A DNA stretch of 64,000 bases from Xiphias gladius (Eukaryota; Chordata; Actinopteri; Istiophoriformes; Xiphiidae). The stretch covers positions 27,362,206-27,426,205 of the forward strand of contig NC_053417.1 of assembly GCF_016859285.1 (NCBI RefSeq), read 5' to 3'. Positions within the stretch are counted from its first letter, which is position 1. Each line of letters starts with the position of its first letter. The translations under genes were made by a program, and so were the position numbers. Positions 12,352 through 25,394 of this stretch are shown here, piece after piece. The notes below the pieces were generated by a model. That model saw only the letters and a list, made by a program, of their open reading frames with translations. It had not been told where the DNA came from and did not search any database.

Positions 12352-12979
12352 AGTGAATCAATCAGACCAAAAGAGTGTCAGGACTTAAAACTTTCATTTA
12401 AGCAATCCAAGCCCCCACAGTAACAATGCATCAGCTAGGAATATGTTATCTCTGATCCATGGGACTACCTAGCAACCGGCGAGTGCATAAAATCAAATTT
12501 TGGCTAATCAGCGGAAAGCCTCATTTATGCCGAGGCGAAAACATTTCATCCGTGGGCATTTGAGGGCGTTGTAGTGCAGTGTAAAAGGGTTTGTGATCTC
12601 AAGTCCATGATGTTAAAGTAGTGTCGGGTGCTCGCTGCCAAGGTAAATAATTCCATATCAGAGGAAAAACATGCCTGCACTCAAACAGAGGAAAAGGCTT
12701 TTTAGATCCGAAATTGGATCCATTTATTTTATGTACCAAATGTGACGGAACATTTCGGTCACCGTCAGCAGCACAAGTGATCCGAGTCTTGTGTCTCTAG
12801 AATTTCTCATCTTAACACAGTACGCAAATTTTACATTAGTGGTGTCATCAGTAAATAATTACTGATGGCCGGAGAAGAAAGGCTGACAGACTGTAAGTGC
12901 CTTTCTATCCACCTGTTTATAAGTGCATGTACTGTTGGCGTACTGCACCGCCGTTGTCAAAAAAATAAAGCTTAAGCAA

Positions 12980-13400
12980 CGGTCGTGGTTTGATTGGGTG
13001 AGGTGCAACAAGTATTTCCTTAAGGTTAGATGAACTTCATCGTCATGGTTACAATAATAGACATGCAGTTAAGGCCGTGGGACAGTCATGGTCCTGGGTT
13101 TTGTTGACTCATCCATTCACCCTAACCCTCCTCCTCCCAACGCCGACTTTGCCGTTCTTTATGCTACGTCACCTGACTTCCTCCTTTTGGTCCCGTCATA
13201 GTTACTGTGTCCACAAGGGGTCGCCTGACCATCAAACATGCGTATGGGTCGTAATAAGCTGCTGGCACAGGCGACCTATGGGCTACGGGAGGAAAGTCCC
13301 CGTCTCAAGTAGTTTTCCTGCCAAAAACGTAACCAAACTGTGACCGTTTTGCAACCATAACCGCGGGTCTATTATTGTTACCATGACGACGAAGCTCTGG
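12980..13400. repeat. Dispersed fish repeat, family C, copy 3
   Basis: It contains TGATTGGGTGAGGTGCAACA and CATCGTCATGGTTACAATAA. Then come 'TTGACTCATCCATTCACC', and at the right 'TTTTCCTGCCAAAAACGTAACC' phrases that mirror copy 1. The structure is composite with modules in both orientations. Confidence 0.5.
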
Positions 13401-13695
13401 AAATGTGGTTTATTTTTCGTGTCCCTTCTGTCGCCGTGAGAACAAAACCAGCACTCTCTACTCCCCGCATCTCACACCAAGTCTGTGTTTTTATGTCGAT
13501 ATTGTGCGGGATGAATGGGCAGGCAGACCAGCCAGTGCCTCCTCCAGCTTCCTACTGTTTATGTACAGCTGTGATGTCTGAAAAGATTATCCTCATTTTG
13601 TTCTTTTGACTTTTTTTTTCGGTGGGAGATTTATTTTTCCCCCTGCGTTATGGCAATTATGTTTTTTCTGGTTTTATGTAATGTGATTCTCCTTT

Positions 13696-13745
13696 TTTTT
13701 TTTTTTTTTTCTTAATTTTTTAAAATTAAGAAAAAAAAAAAAAAA
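13696..13745. repeat. Perfect A/T-rich palindrome
   Basis: T15-CTTAATTTT, a TT spacer, then AAAATTAAG-A15. The two 24-base arms are exactly complementary, and a few further T bases precede the left arm. It can form a long hairpin or cruciform. Confidence 0.9.
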
Positions 13746-16084
13746 GTAGGAAGGTGAAAAGTTTTCAGGTAAACTTTTTATTGTGTTTTTAGCACATATT
13801 CTGGACAGATTTCTCCCGGTAATGACTTCATGGGAACAGAACATTTGTCGTTATTGATTTAAAGCTGAGCTACAGACTTCTGACGTAAGCCAGAGAGCAA
13901 CAATGTGGGACTGCAACACGGATTTCTTGTCCCATCCCCACTGAGAGCCCAAATCTCTCCCACACAGGCACAGGGCTTCAGCGTTTCACTCAGGGGACAC
14001 TAGGACAGATAAGGAGGCTGTTTTCGAGAATCAGCTTGTGTTAGTTCAGTCAAAACGTTGTTTAGCTCAGTATGTGGAGCAATGCATAAAAAGACTGTGT
14101 CCAGTTAATGGAGCACTTTTTTTTGTTTTGTTTTTTCCTTTTTAAAATTTTCATTTAAATTCTTTTTGAAATATTTCACCAACTTTGGTTTTCCCACAAA
14201 ACACTTTTGCTCAGCGAGTATAAATTCCCACATGTCTCATTTAACTCATTGCATTCTGACGCGCATGAATTACTTTAACCCCCATCCATCAGCCACACCA
14301 ACATCAGTGCCCCCCGCACCCCGATTGGTTGAGCAACTATCCGGGATGTCAGTGTTCTTTGACTTGGATTTTCACCCAGTCAACGCGGCAGCAAATTTCT
14401 CCCACAGTGTTTTATCATGTTTTTTTGTCCTTGGCATTCTGTTCATTTTCTACCTCGCTTTATTCACCTGAATTTAAAAAAAATGTTTTTTTTAAGAAGT
14501 CATTGCTAACTCCATTGTCTAATTACAGAAACTTCAAGCAGTGACCGCTGGCAAATGTTAGCATTATGTTTTCTAGTTTGACCACAATCTGCAAATTGTT
14601 TCGAGTGTTGTCGCTCATGGCCATAGCAAAAATTATCCACAAGACTGGTGTCTGCTGCTCCTGTGGTCGGGGTTTGGCTGTGTTTTAGGCACCAGATCTA
14701 CCTGGTTATGGTCAGACAATGACAAGTGCATCATTTCCACTGGGGATGGGGGGTCGTGACTCCCTCACCTTGACTGTTTTTAAGGCTTATTCTCTCACGG
14801 ATGTCGCTCTTACTGTTCAGCCACCACAGTCCAGACGAGACAATTTCTAAGTGGGTTAGAAAATGCTGATAAACTTCAGGTGTTACTGGCTCAAAGCAGT
14901 GAAGTTAACGAGTCCTTTTTCACTTGCCCTGGGCCTCGCCTCTCAGGCTACATACACGCTGCCCTACCTTACCGGTGAAGGTTGTTGAGACTGAAAGCAG
15001 TACATGAAAACACGACTCATTTAGTCTGTATTGTCCGAATGGTCATGGTCGAAAATAAACCAGCACTGACTGTCAGGAGGAAACAGGATGTAACATGTGG
15101 TCTCACATGTTTTTGTATGGAGGAGGTTGAGGGTGCGTGTTTTTTGTGGCACTAATAACAACATCCTGCTTTCCTCCGCCTTTGGTCCTAACAGATGAGT
15201 CACTAGCGGTCCATGTCAGGGAATCCTATATTTTATACGTTGTCGCTTTTTATTGTAAGGAAAGTCTTGTGTGCTTGGCTTTGGGCACATTATTGGTCTA
15301 TGTGGATACACCAAATTATACACTCCCATCGTCTGCCATCGTTTACTGAGGAGCGCTGTTGTTTTTTTGTTATTCGCGGTAATCATAGTCGCGTTTGTGC
15401 ATTCCTATTTTGTTTAACTGTTTTTATTTAAATGTATCCACGTCCACACCTATCTCCATCTCTGGTTGAGGAATACCTCTCCCTTCTTAATCTTCCTTTT
15501 TGTCTCTCCTTCATTAGCTTCTCCTCACCCACGCACCAGTGAGAATGTCATCAAGGTATTCGTTCAAGGCCAGTAATTAACATCAGGGGTAAGCTCAAAC
15601 ATTCTTTCTCAACTCAATGAGTTCACAAGCTCAACATAACACCGGTACCCCGTTGAACCGCCGCGTCTGTGAAAAAGTAAACTTTTCTAAAGTTCACGGA
15701 CAGAGCAGCAGACACTTCAGATGAGTTAATGCTTTGGTGTGGAGAACGTTTTTATTAAACGATTCCTACAGCACGGTAAAATCGAGCGAGAAGACGACCA
15801 GAAACTTTGTGGTTTCAGCACAGTTTCTACAAGTGTTAACTGAATTTTAATTTGAAAAACAGACACACAGTTACTAGATAGAGCTCAGCATAAATGAGAA
15901 TCTTCTCCTGTATCCTTCTACAACGGTTTTGATCTCATGTTACTTTGTTAAAGTGAGCCACCATCCATACCGAGGTTATGATACATTATCAAGCCCCGAG
16001 GGACAACGTTAGGCTGTGCAACTGTTTATGTGGTCAAAGTCAGAACTTCAGGTCACATGACTTCCCTCTATCGAAAAATGCTTT

Positions 16085-16800
16085 TCAGCCATGGCGGCGT
16101 GGCTGTGTGGAAGGCAACGTTGCTCTGTCAGGCGGTCCACGACTTTTGTCTGCACCGAAATATCTCAACAACTATTGGATGGATTGCCATTAAATTTGGT
16201 GCAGACATTCCCGGAACCCAGACGGTGAATCCTAATGACTTTGGCCACGACCGGATATTTCCCCTGACACCACTGTGAGGTTTACATTTGTGGGTGTGTG
16301 AAACGAGTAAAATGTCTCGACACCAATTAAGAGGTTTGCCATGAAATATGGTACAGATATCCATGGTGCCCAGAGGGTGAACCGCAATATCCTGACTTTT
16401 ATCAGGCACCGACAGCAGGTCAAAGTTTTCATTTAGCCAATGAGATATCTAATCATGTAAAAAGTTGAATGCCACAAATTTTTATACAGTCATTCATGGT
16501 TCCCAGACAACATTTTGTTTATAAACTTGGCGTAAACTTTTTTTCTGGCGCCACCACGAGGTTAACGTTTATGGATTGAGTGAAATTTAGCAACAACTAT
16601 TGGAAAGATTGTCATCAGATTTACTACACATATTCCTGTTCCCTTCAGGATGAACTGCAATAACTTTGGTGACCCTTCATGCTTCTTCTAGCATCAACAA
16701 CAGATTAAAATTTGACTGTGTGTTATGCATTATGACCAAATAAGAGCTGCTAGCATGGCTGGAGACTCTTACTCTTGTTTACATGTACATCTATATGAAA
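16085..16800 (+). repeat. Dispersed fish repeat, family B, four tandem units
   Basis: Four diverged units of about 130-150 bp start near 16,155, 16,313, 16,440 and 16,585. Each has the order 'ATCTCAACAACTATTGGATGG-like / GCCATGAAAT-like / ACATTCATGGTTCCCAGA-like / TGACTTTGGTGACC-like'. The right end has GAGCTGCTAGCATGGCTGGA, a known terminal phrase of this family. No coding potential. Confidence 0.75.
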
Positions 16801-19800
16801 AGAAATGGCTATAAAACTAGACTAAACTCAAAAATGTATATCTAAACCCTCAAATACCTTTCAAAGACATTTTTCATGATGAGAGAGCAGCTCTTATTGA
16901 AATAAATAAGCCACCGTGTGTTGATATTTCACATGAGCTGTTTAATACATCGGTATCAAATGTCCTGTTTACTAGTAAATGTGAAATGTAACCTCACAGT
17001 ATATTTTTTTTTACAGAAACTCAGATATTCATTTATCCTGGTTTTAAAAAACAACCCTACTCAAATGAAGGGTAAACACATAAAAATGGCCACCAAATTC
17101 TGAGATAGCACTGACACAACACCTCTCCACCAAGTGTTTAAAGATACTTTACATGTGTCAGTGCACTCAATCTCAGTTGACCTTTCAGGTTCTTTTGCAA
17201 ACTGACGCACAGCTCGTTATGTTCGCCGCAGAATCGTGGGCTGCGTCCTCTAATGAGAACTGAGACCATTGGATTCTCTGAGCGTGGACGGACCATTAAA
17301 AACCCACCGCTCATTGACGCTAAATGGGAATTATGACAAACAAACCTTCCACACTGAAGCGAGCATAAATACTGGCCGGAGTCAATTCCATAGAACGGTC
17401 AAATCAATCAGAGAAAAGATGATGGATATGCAACATTATCTGGAATGTGTTGCACCAAATAATAATCTGTTCTATTAGACCAAACGTAGGGGCCTAACTA
17501 TGAGCCCTCGAGTGATGCTAAAGTCTTCGATAGCTTGTTGCCGTTTTAATAATTCACTAACCCCAGACCAAAATCCAAAAGACACAACTGATACCTTTTT
17601 ATTAAGTCCCCAAATGACAGATCTTTTAATACACTGATGTCTGTCACAGTGTTCAATATGTGTATATTTTTGTCTGATGATCATTGCTTTGAATTAAATT
17701 AGGTTAAGTTTAGATCCTTGCTGCATACATCGCTGTTTTAAAGTACGTCTTATGGACGGCATCATGAGTCACCCTGCTATGTTTCTTGCCTGAATGTTAC
17801 TTAATTTTACTACTTTGTCCACATCACTAAATGTTTGATGCAAAAAATACTTTTTTTTTTCCTTTAACGGTGTTTGAGAGTTTCAAATCGCAAGAGACCG
17901 AGACGTAAATGGACTTTGAGGTTGTCAAAACCTACAAAGCATATTTGTTCATGTTTATTCACATTTTATAATCTGATTTTCATGGTCATTTTTCCATGTA
18001 AATAACAGATATAGCAGAGGTGTTGTCAGCAGCTGCTCAATGAAGACAAAAAAGAACTTTGCTGGATGAAAAGACAGATTTGGGAACCATCTATCTACAC
18101 TCTATGTGCTTTCCATTAAGAGATAAAATTCCTTAAACTCGATTATAAGGGCTCTGCTACTCCGTCCCCACGTCTGTGGCTGATAACAGAAGAAAATGAG
18201 AGCATGAATTCCCCTTCATCCTTCTTTCCACTTTATTTAGAATTAATCTTAAAGGTAGATTTAAAGCTTTTGGATTCTACTCCAGACTGATAAAGGGAGG
18301 CGCAGAGGTTTTGGATGAAATAGAACCTACAACGCTCTCCCCTCTCTTCCATCTCACTCTTGGTGTTACTAACTAACAAAGCAGGAATAGGGGAAAAAAT
18401 AAAGGTTGAAAATGGTTTCAACAATAGATTGAATGTCAGAGGACATTCATAGATAGTGTTTCATATTTCCAGAACTCTGAAAAATATGATAAGATAGGGA
18501 GCTTAGAAAAGATTATGTCATTGGAGAAGATGGCTTCATGGTGTCTACTGTACTCTCTCAAATATCAAAATTTTTCCTTGACACGTATGGACGAGAAGCC
18601 TTCTTAATGAAAGACAATGATAGAGTGACGTCCACACTGCTTACTCCCACTTGACTCCATTTGTGATTTGATGAAACTTTTTTGTTAGAGTCGAAAATTC
18701 TGTTTTAACAGAATCAAAGTCTGATTGTTAATGATTGTCTTTCAGAATAATAAAGGTCCAATCAGGCTTTGATTTAAAATAAAAGGTAATGTGATCTTGA
18801 ATTTGAGTTTTTCTTTTCTTTTCTACAGATTAAATGACAGTGCGAGGGTGAAGTAGGCGACAGGCCAGAAGGAGCATTTTGATATCTAATTTGTGCATCA
18901 GAAGATCTGCACAGTGTCTAATGTATACTAGGTTCATATTGAATATTTATACACAAATTATTATCTGTGCCTTTTATTTAGTGGACATGATGATTGAATT
19001 ACATTTAATCCAAAAATATATTCTTCCTTTTATTTGATTCATGCATTTTGGCACAATTTGATGCAAAACATATTCGGTTTGTGTGAAATACCTCTGCGCC
19101 GTCCTTTCGCATGTGAGTAACTACAATCACATATCAGAGGAAGCTACAAGTTGACACCAGCCAAGTGGGGAAAACTGAAAAAGAACCCAGATGGAGGAGT
19201 GAAAATTAAAAGCGATGTCTTCAGTTCTCTCATGTCGAAATGAAAACCTCCATTTTCGAAGAGCAGGAGTTTCCCAGAGCCCAGTGCGAGTTCATAAAAA
19301 GTGAAAAGGGTAAGAAAGAGTTCAGGGCTGAAGCGGCCATAAAGTCAGAGTGGAAAGAAAGTTGTTTTGTTTTGCAGTAAAAATCTTTCCTAAACTATTA
19401 TTGGATCCATCAGTGTTAATGTTTTGATCTTTAGGGCTTAATATAAAATATACAATATAACATCTGGTATGTGCTATATTCATTGGAGGACACAATGCTT
19501 TCAAAAATGACTGTAAATCTTTGAGAAATTGTTCGAGATTAGATTCAGATATCAAGTACTTTCCATTAAGAGAGACATTTTGCTAACAAAGTAGAAGCCC
19601 CAAAATGACATTTTAGGGCCATTAAAGCCATTATTAAAACTGCTGCTGTATTGTATGCATGATTTGAGAGCAGCTCAATCATTACAGCTCCTGGGGGGGA
19701 AACCAAATATAAGCCCAAGCCTAAAATTCCCCACTACTTGAAATGTGAGTTTTCTCAGTTGATTATTTGATTTCAACATGGTTATACCGGGCCAACACAT

Positions 19801-21005
19801 GCTTCATGTAGACCCAGTGCATGAAACCCACGACCTGCTTTAGAGACTCACTCCGCCACATGGGTTGTAGAACTTGCAACAACCTTTGACGTAAGAGCAG
19901 ACTTACAAAACCTTGCGCACTGAATGTCTTTGTGTCGGCTTGACCCGGCGCTTTCCCAGGTGACGCTGAAACTCACTCCAGTGTTCATTTACCCGCCTTA
20001 ATGCTGAGATGTCAGAGCTCTTCCGATCAGATCACAGCTGACGACTAAGCGCAAAGAAAAGGGCCTGTTGAGTTTCCAGAAGCAAAGCGTATCGTCTCTT
20101 CGTAATAAACCGAATGGCGCATAGAGTTAGCTCAGGCTGAGCGCTGAGGTCACACTTGCTGTAGCTGACTGGCATCAGCTGCTTTATTCCTGCCCGACCA
20201 TTAGTGACTCCCTCATCGGCTGTTCAGCTATCAGCCGACTTGTAACAACTCATCATATTCATTCAGGTGCACAGGTTGGCCTTTATAGCCTGACACTTGG
20301 TAATACACTGGCGATACCCTCATGAAAAATGTTGGTGGCCGATACATTTTTTTCCACAACCAAAGCCTCCTCTTCGTGCCTTAAACCCTTTGATATCGTT
20401 GACTTTAATAAGATTTTATGTTTGTGCACATGAAGGGGGATGGCACCGGGATTTTCCACAAAATCCAGCTCTGTTTGCTAAAAATGCTCAGTCCCTTTGC
20501 ACAAGTGACTCTGACTGAAACAGTTCTGGTTACGACCTCTTTAGATGACACGAGGGCCTGTCAGTGTCGAGCTCAGGCTTCCAATCGCGTGGAGACGGAC
20601 TAAAGCCGACTACTCATGATGATCAGTAGCTGCGCTGACGCTTGACTGGACGGCATCACTCTCTCTGTGGGAAATCAAATGGCTCAGTCGGAACAGAGCA
20701 GTTTGACAGCTTGTCATGTGTTGTCACCGGAGGATTTCATCATACTTTGCTCTACGGGGATTGAAATATGAAGCGTACAGTCAAACTGTTACGCCTTCAC
20801 TACTCATGAGGTTCTTTGCTATGTAGCAGGCTAAACAAACTTCCATTAAAGGTTTAGTACAGAAGTTGGCCGTTGACGTTTTTACTGGAAGCCACCGTAA
20901 AACTATGAAAACACATCAAATTCAGTGATAGTGATTATAATTTAATAATAGAAGACAAGAGTTAGACTGAAAGTATTGTAAGAATGAAGTAGTAAAGGAA
21001 AACAA
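16800..21005. other. Gene-free AT-rich stretch
   Basis: AT-rich unique-looking DNA without recognised repeats or exons. Confidence 0.6.
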
Positions 21006-21930
21006 AAAAATGATTTATCAATGGTTAATGCATAATCTAGCTATTAACAAGAACGATTTTGTGTAACCAGATCTTGGAAAATCCTCCTCCAGCATGACAC
21101 TTTGTCCTTTTAACAAGCCCTTTGATTTATTTGGGAGACTGGTCGACCACTTATCTTCCGGAAGAGGGCCGGAGGCCATCTGGGTCAGAATCCAATTATA
21201 AAGTGCTTACCGACATTTACTGATTCATTAACATTTTTAATTGCAGGTGAAAGACTTACCTTTGCTAATGTCTCGTTAGAAATTAAGAAAATTGATACCT
21301 TTTTTTATAAATGCCATACTAACATTAATAATTGCAGACCTGATGACTTATGAGAAAGTGTAAAAACAAAACCTAAACAGTCCTTAATGATGGATTTACA
21401 ACTACATTATTGCTGAATAGAATCTCACAGCCATGTTATTACCAAAACAAATGATTTAAACACGGCACATGGATGCAAGAGTCTTCATTCAAACAACAAA
21501 ATGGGAACTTCTTGACTTAAAAATGTCATAAAGACAACTTTTACTGTCAACATTTCACATTTAGTTTATTGTTCTCCCTACATTTGCATACAGATCAACA
21601 GCTTCTCAAACTCTTTATGTCAATACTAATTAACTAATTGTCAATACTAATTAATAAATGAATATTGGTCCAGATGTGCTGCAGCCCTTTTCCCAAGAGT
21701 TAGTGGTCAAACAGTCTCCCTAACGAAGTTACACAGCTGGCTTGAAAGACAAGCAAAGAGCAGTGCTGGAGGAGGATTCCCCAGAACCTGGCAACCCAAA
21801 AGCTGTTCTTATTAATAGCTTATAACTGTTCTATGAAATAATAGTAAATCATTTATTAGCCATTGATAAAGCTATTAATTACAGCTTATAAACCCTTGAT
21901 AAATGATGCCTTATCAGAAAAGTGGTATTT
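21005..21930. mobile_element. Foldback element with long inverted arms (MITE-like)
   Basis: The left arm (about 21,005-21,200) recurs in inverted, diverged form at about 21,655-21,930. Paired landmarks are TTTATCAATGG (left 21,014) against CCATTGATAAA (right 21,862). AATCCTCCTCCAGCA (21,080) pairs with TGCTGGAGGAGGATT (21,764), and GGGAGACTGGTCGACCAC (21,134) with GTGGTCAAACAGTCTCCC (21,704). The central 450 bp are unrelated AT-rich DNA. No transposase was seen, so it would be non-autonomous. Confidence 0.75.
21630..21656. repeat. Short direct repeat GTCAATACTAATTAA
   Basis: Two copies lie about 20 bp apart within the AT-rich centre-right of the foldback element. Confidence 0.6.
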
Positions 21931-23629
21931 AAACTTGGGCTGCTACAGAAGTGGACCAGTAGCAGTTACTACCAGCAAGAGAATGTTAAAGCGACTGGTG
22001 GTGGCAGGACTCCAAGTGTCTGAATGTGGACACTGACCATTAATTTGAATCACGAAATGTAAAAAGGGGCTGCCACAGTAAAGACATTAGCAGCTATGTG
22101 CCCCTGAGGAGACATGATGTAATAACGATATATCTATTAGTGTCACAATCCGCCATTAACGCCTCATAATTCATTAGGTCTATATTTTCCATGTCTCTTG
22201 TTTGAGTAACGCCTTGCTTCAGAGTTCTATAGGAGCAGTTTGCGTCAGTTTAGACAATGCGGTGTTACTGAAAAGCTGCCACACGTAGCCTCAGAAAACA
22301 CCGAGGACACAAACGGAAAGCGCGAGCTCCACAAAGACACAAGGGACAATATAAGCAACAGAGAGAAACAAGTTCATGAAACATTCAGAAACGAGGCCAG
22401 AGCTTGCATGTGTGTCTGTGTGGCTGAATCTGCACACACTGGTAGATGAAGCCCTAGCAAGTCTTGCTCAAGGGGAAAAATGAAAAGGAAAACTTATATT
22501 TGCGGTGCAGTATACTTGGGTTGGCTGTATGTTTTTTGCCATGTAACTCAGCAACACTAAGTGCAACAACAGACAACATCATCTTATTTTTAGAAGAAGC
22601 CAATTTATTTCCTTTGTTGGAACTCCTGCCACTACCGTGGTAACACGAAACCGGATCACAAATGAGGATTAACTGCCTGTAAACGTAATCCTTCAGGATT
22701 AGGTTGGATACTACCAGCGTGTTCCAGAGGGTGCGTCTCCTGATTCTGGCAACAAAAAAACCAAAAAAGATTCAACACAACCGTTTTGGCTCTGACTCTT
22801 GTTTGCCATGAATCACAATTGGTGCCTTGAATTGTCTCACTTGTTCTGGGCCACATGGGAACTGAAGCAATTGTTCTGCAACAACTGTGTTTGGTAATTA
22901 ATAAACCAGGTTTTTTGCCTGGATCTGAAAGGGTGCGTATGGGTGCGTATTGGAATTCAATCCACCCGCAGGACAACCACAAAGAGAACTGCTCCCCACA
23001 AGTCTAAACCATTAAAGGTTAAGCCTTGTTTGTTTTTTGTTTCCTAAGATTGGGTTTAGGTTAGGGTGGGGGTTGGCGGTAGACATGTAGGAATGACGCT
23101 TAATGAAAAACTACTTCAGTTTGTCAATCCTTGTGCTGTCATACCAGCGGCGGGCAAAAAATGCTCCTGGACAATTTTGCAAAAAACCCCAGATTAGGTT
23201 GATTAACTCTGTATTTTGGGGCTAATGTTAGCTACTCTTAGTAAACCTGACCAGGGTATTGCTGTGTCCTGACGTTCACACAGGCCGGTCCACAGACATC
23301 AACATCTGAAGTCTGGATCAGATCTAGAAAGGCCTTCACGACTCATACGTAACTTTTTTTTCAATTTTACTGCATTTACACATCTCAACACCGTCTCAAG
23401 ATGCGTCATCGTCGGGCTCGCCACCTCCAGATATTGCACTGACAGGCGAACGCAGACTGTCTCGAAGCCGCCATTAAATTGCACTTGAGACCCCCCCAAG
23501 AAGGAAAAGTCTGATGGTTTGTGAAGCGGTGCAAGCCTTTCAATTCTGGATTCAGAATTGATTCACTAATGTGCTGTCTTTTCAATATCACCCTTCCACA
23601 CACACGTCTGTCCGCGAATTGACCCACAA

Positions 23630-24010
23630 TTGATTTTCAGCTGATGGATGAGCAGCTGCTGTTGGCCCAGGCCGAGGGTTTTGTAATTAAGCCGACATTA
23701 TTCAGGGTCCAGGTCCCCGCGCTGGTAGCAGGCTAATTGCTGGGCTTCAAATGAGGATTGCTGCACAAACATCCACTTGCTGAAACCTGCTGTTGCTCTG
23801 GCGGAAAAATAACAGGCTCTGTTTCTTCTTCCTTTTTAATTTGTTTCTCTCCAGTGTAACAACTGTAGTGTCTTTTTCAGCTGATTTTTATCACCACTGG
23901 AGCCAATAGAGCTTTCTCGGGTAATGCAACACGCCCTGTGGCTTGCATATTGGATGTCCTCAGCTGGTGGACAGCGGTGGCCGATTAAATCTCAGCCTGT
24001 GGTAAATCAG
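23630..24010. other. Candidate conserved non-coding block
   Basis: It carries TTGTAATTAAGCC, GGCTAATTGCTGGGC and CAGCTGCTG-type E-boxes in unique-looking sequence. No open frame of note. Confidence 0.25.
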
Positions 24011-25372
24011 CGTACATGTTTCATTTCTGTGCCGCCTTTGACTTTATTTCTGTAGCAGTGGTTTTGAAATCTGGACAGCTTTTGTCTCACACATTATATG
24101 GAGTACGGAGTATTGCTGCACTGATCCCTGTGGACGGTCACAAAACCTCATAGGGAGGATCCTGAGGTCAATCTTTGGGTGTATAAACCTAAAAACATCT
24201 GAGCTGTTTTCAGCTATTCTGTTTGATTAGACCTCCTGTTTAGGCTGAACTCGGCCAAAGCTATTCTGGGAACTACGTGAGGTCACTGGACTTCATATAA
24301 TGTAATTTGTCTCTTATGTCTGGATTTGATGGATTTTTACCTTTGGTGTAGTTACTCTTGATACTTCTTAATCTTCTCACTACCTGTTGCAACAAGTGCT
24401 GTAGAAGCCCCTTCTTTCTTATCTTTTGTAAGGACCGGATCTTTTTTCAGTCTTCGTTAAACAAGTCAAATCTGGTAATAACCGTGCTTTTAAGTTATTT
24501 GGCACCGTTTTTATCGCATAATCAAAAAGAGGGTCGTGTCAAATTTGAGAATAAATCGATGATCTCAACTGAGTATTTATAGGCAGAGGAAAGTCCTATT
24601 TAATGCATTTGCCAAACTATAAGACAATATTTTAATCAGGAAACTGCACTTGAAAAAAAGGGGGGGGTACATTATATCAGAGGGCTAGGTGTTTACATCA
24701 GATTTTTCTTTTTGAGTGAAGTGAGTTCCGATTTAACTCTGGCTCCTACGGGAAGTGTTTTTCGTAGCTTTAATGGTCTTTGCTAGCAGCTTACTTCAAG
24801 TCCATGTGTAGTTTTTCTTCTAGAGTTAGTCAACCCCCTAAAAGCATTAGCCCACTTTAACCTATGAGAGTCTCAAGTAGCAAGTGCTGCAGAAATGGAT
24901 CATGGGCCAAATCATCTTCGAACTCAAAAAGAAGTTTTAAAAAAAGGACTTAAAGCTAAAGAAAAATCATTACAAGCCCTTCCGTAAGACTGAAAACCTT
25001 TTTTTTTGGCCACAGCTTTATTCTATTTAGTTTCACAAACTAACTATGAGCTAAGCAACAGGCCTGGCTCAGTCATGTAACCGAAGAATTTCATCAGGTG
25101 AGGAAAAAAAGCACAAAGCATGTCCTAGAGCTCACAAGAGGACAACAGCAGCATCAGCAGGGCCCTGGGTGATTCATGGAAACAGCACTAATCCCTTCAA
25201 AACACGTTCCACGCGAGTTAAGGTTTAAAAAACCTTTAAATGAACAAAAGTTTCCCCTCCTCTTGTGACTATTACGAGGCTCAACACAACGAATGTTTAA
25301 TCCCCAGTTCTTTAAAGTCACGGAAGAATATTGGAAGGCTCTGAAACGTGGAAATGAGACCTGGGAGACGAG

Positions 25373-25394
25373 CTCTCTCTCTCTCTCTCTCTTT
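25373..25394. repeat. (CT)10 microsatellite
   Basis: Perfect CT run ending in TTTTCTC. Confidence 0.9.

Larger units (their letters stand above)
9300..16085. other. Gene-free stretch
   Basis: Contains family C copies, the A/T palindrome and the CA tract. A possible LINE-like scrap near 9,550-9,660 resembles the 3' end of a reverse-transcriptase frame but is too decayed to call. No supported exon. Confidence 0.6.

Noticed and set aside
12053..12423. Frames of about 100 codons on both strands
   Set aside because: Translations of the CA microsatellite (poly Thr-His on plus, Val-Cys on minus).
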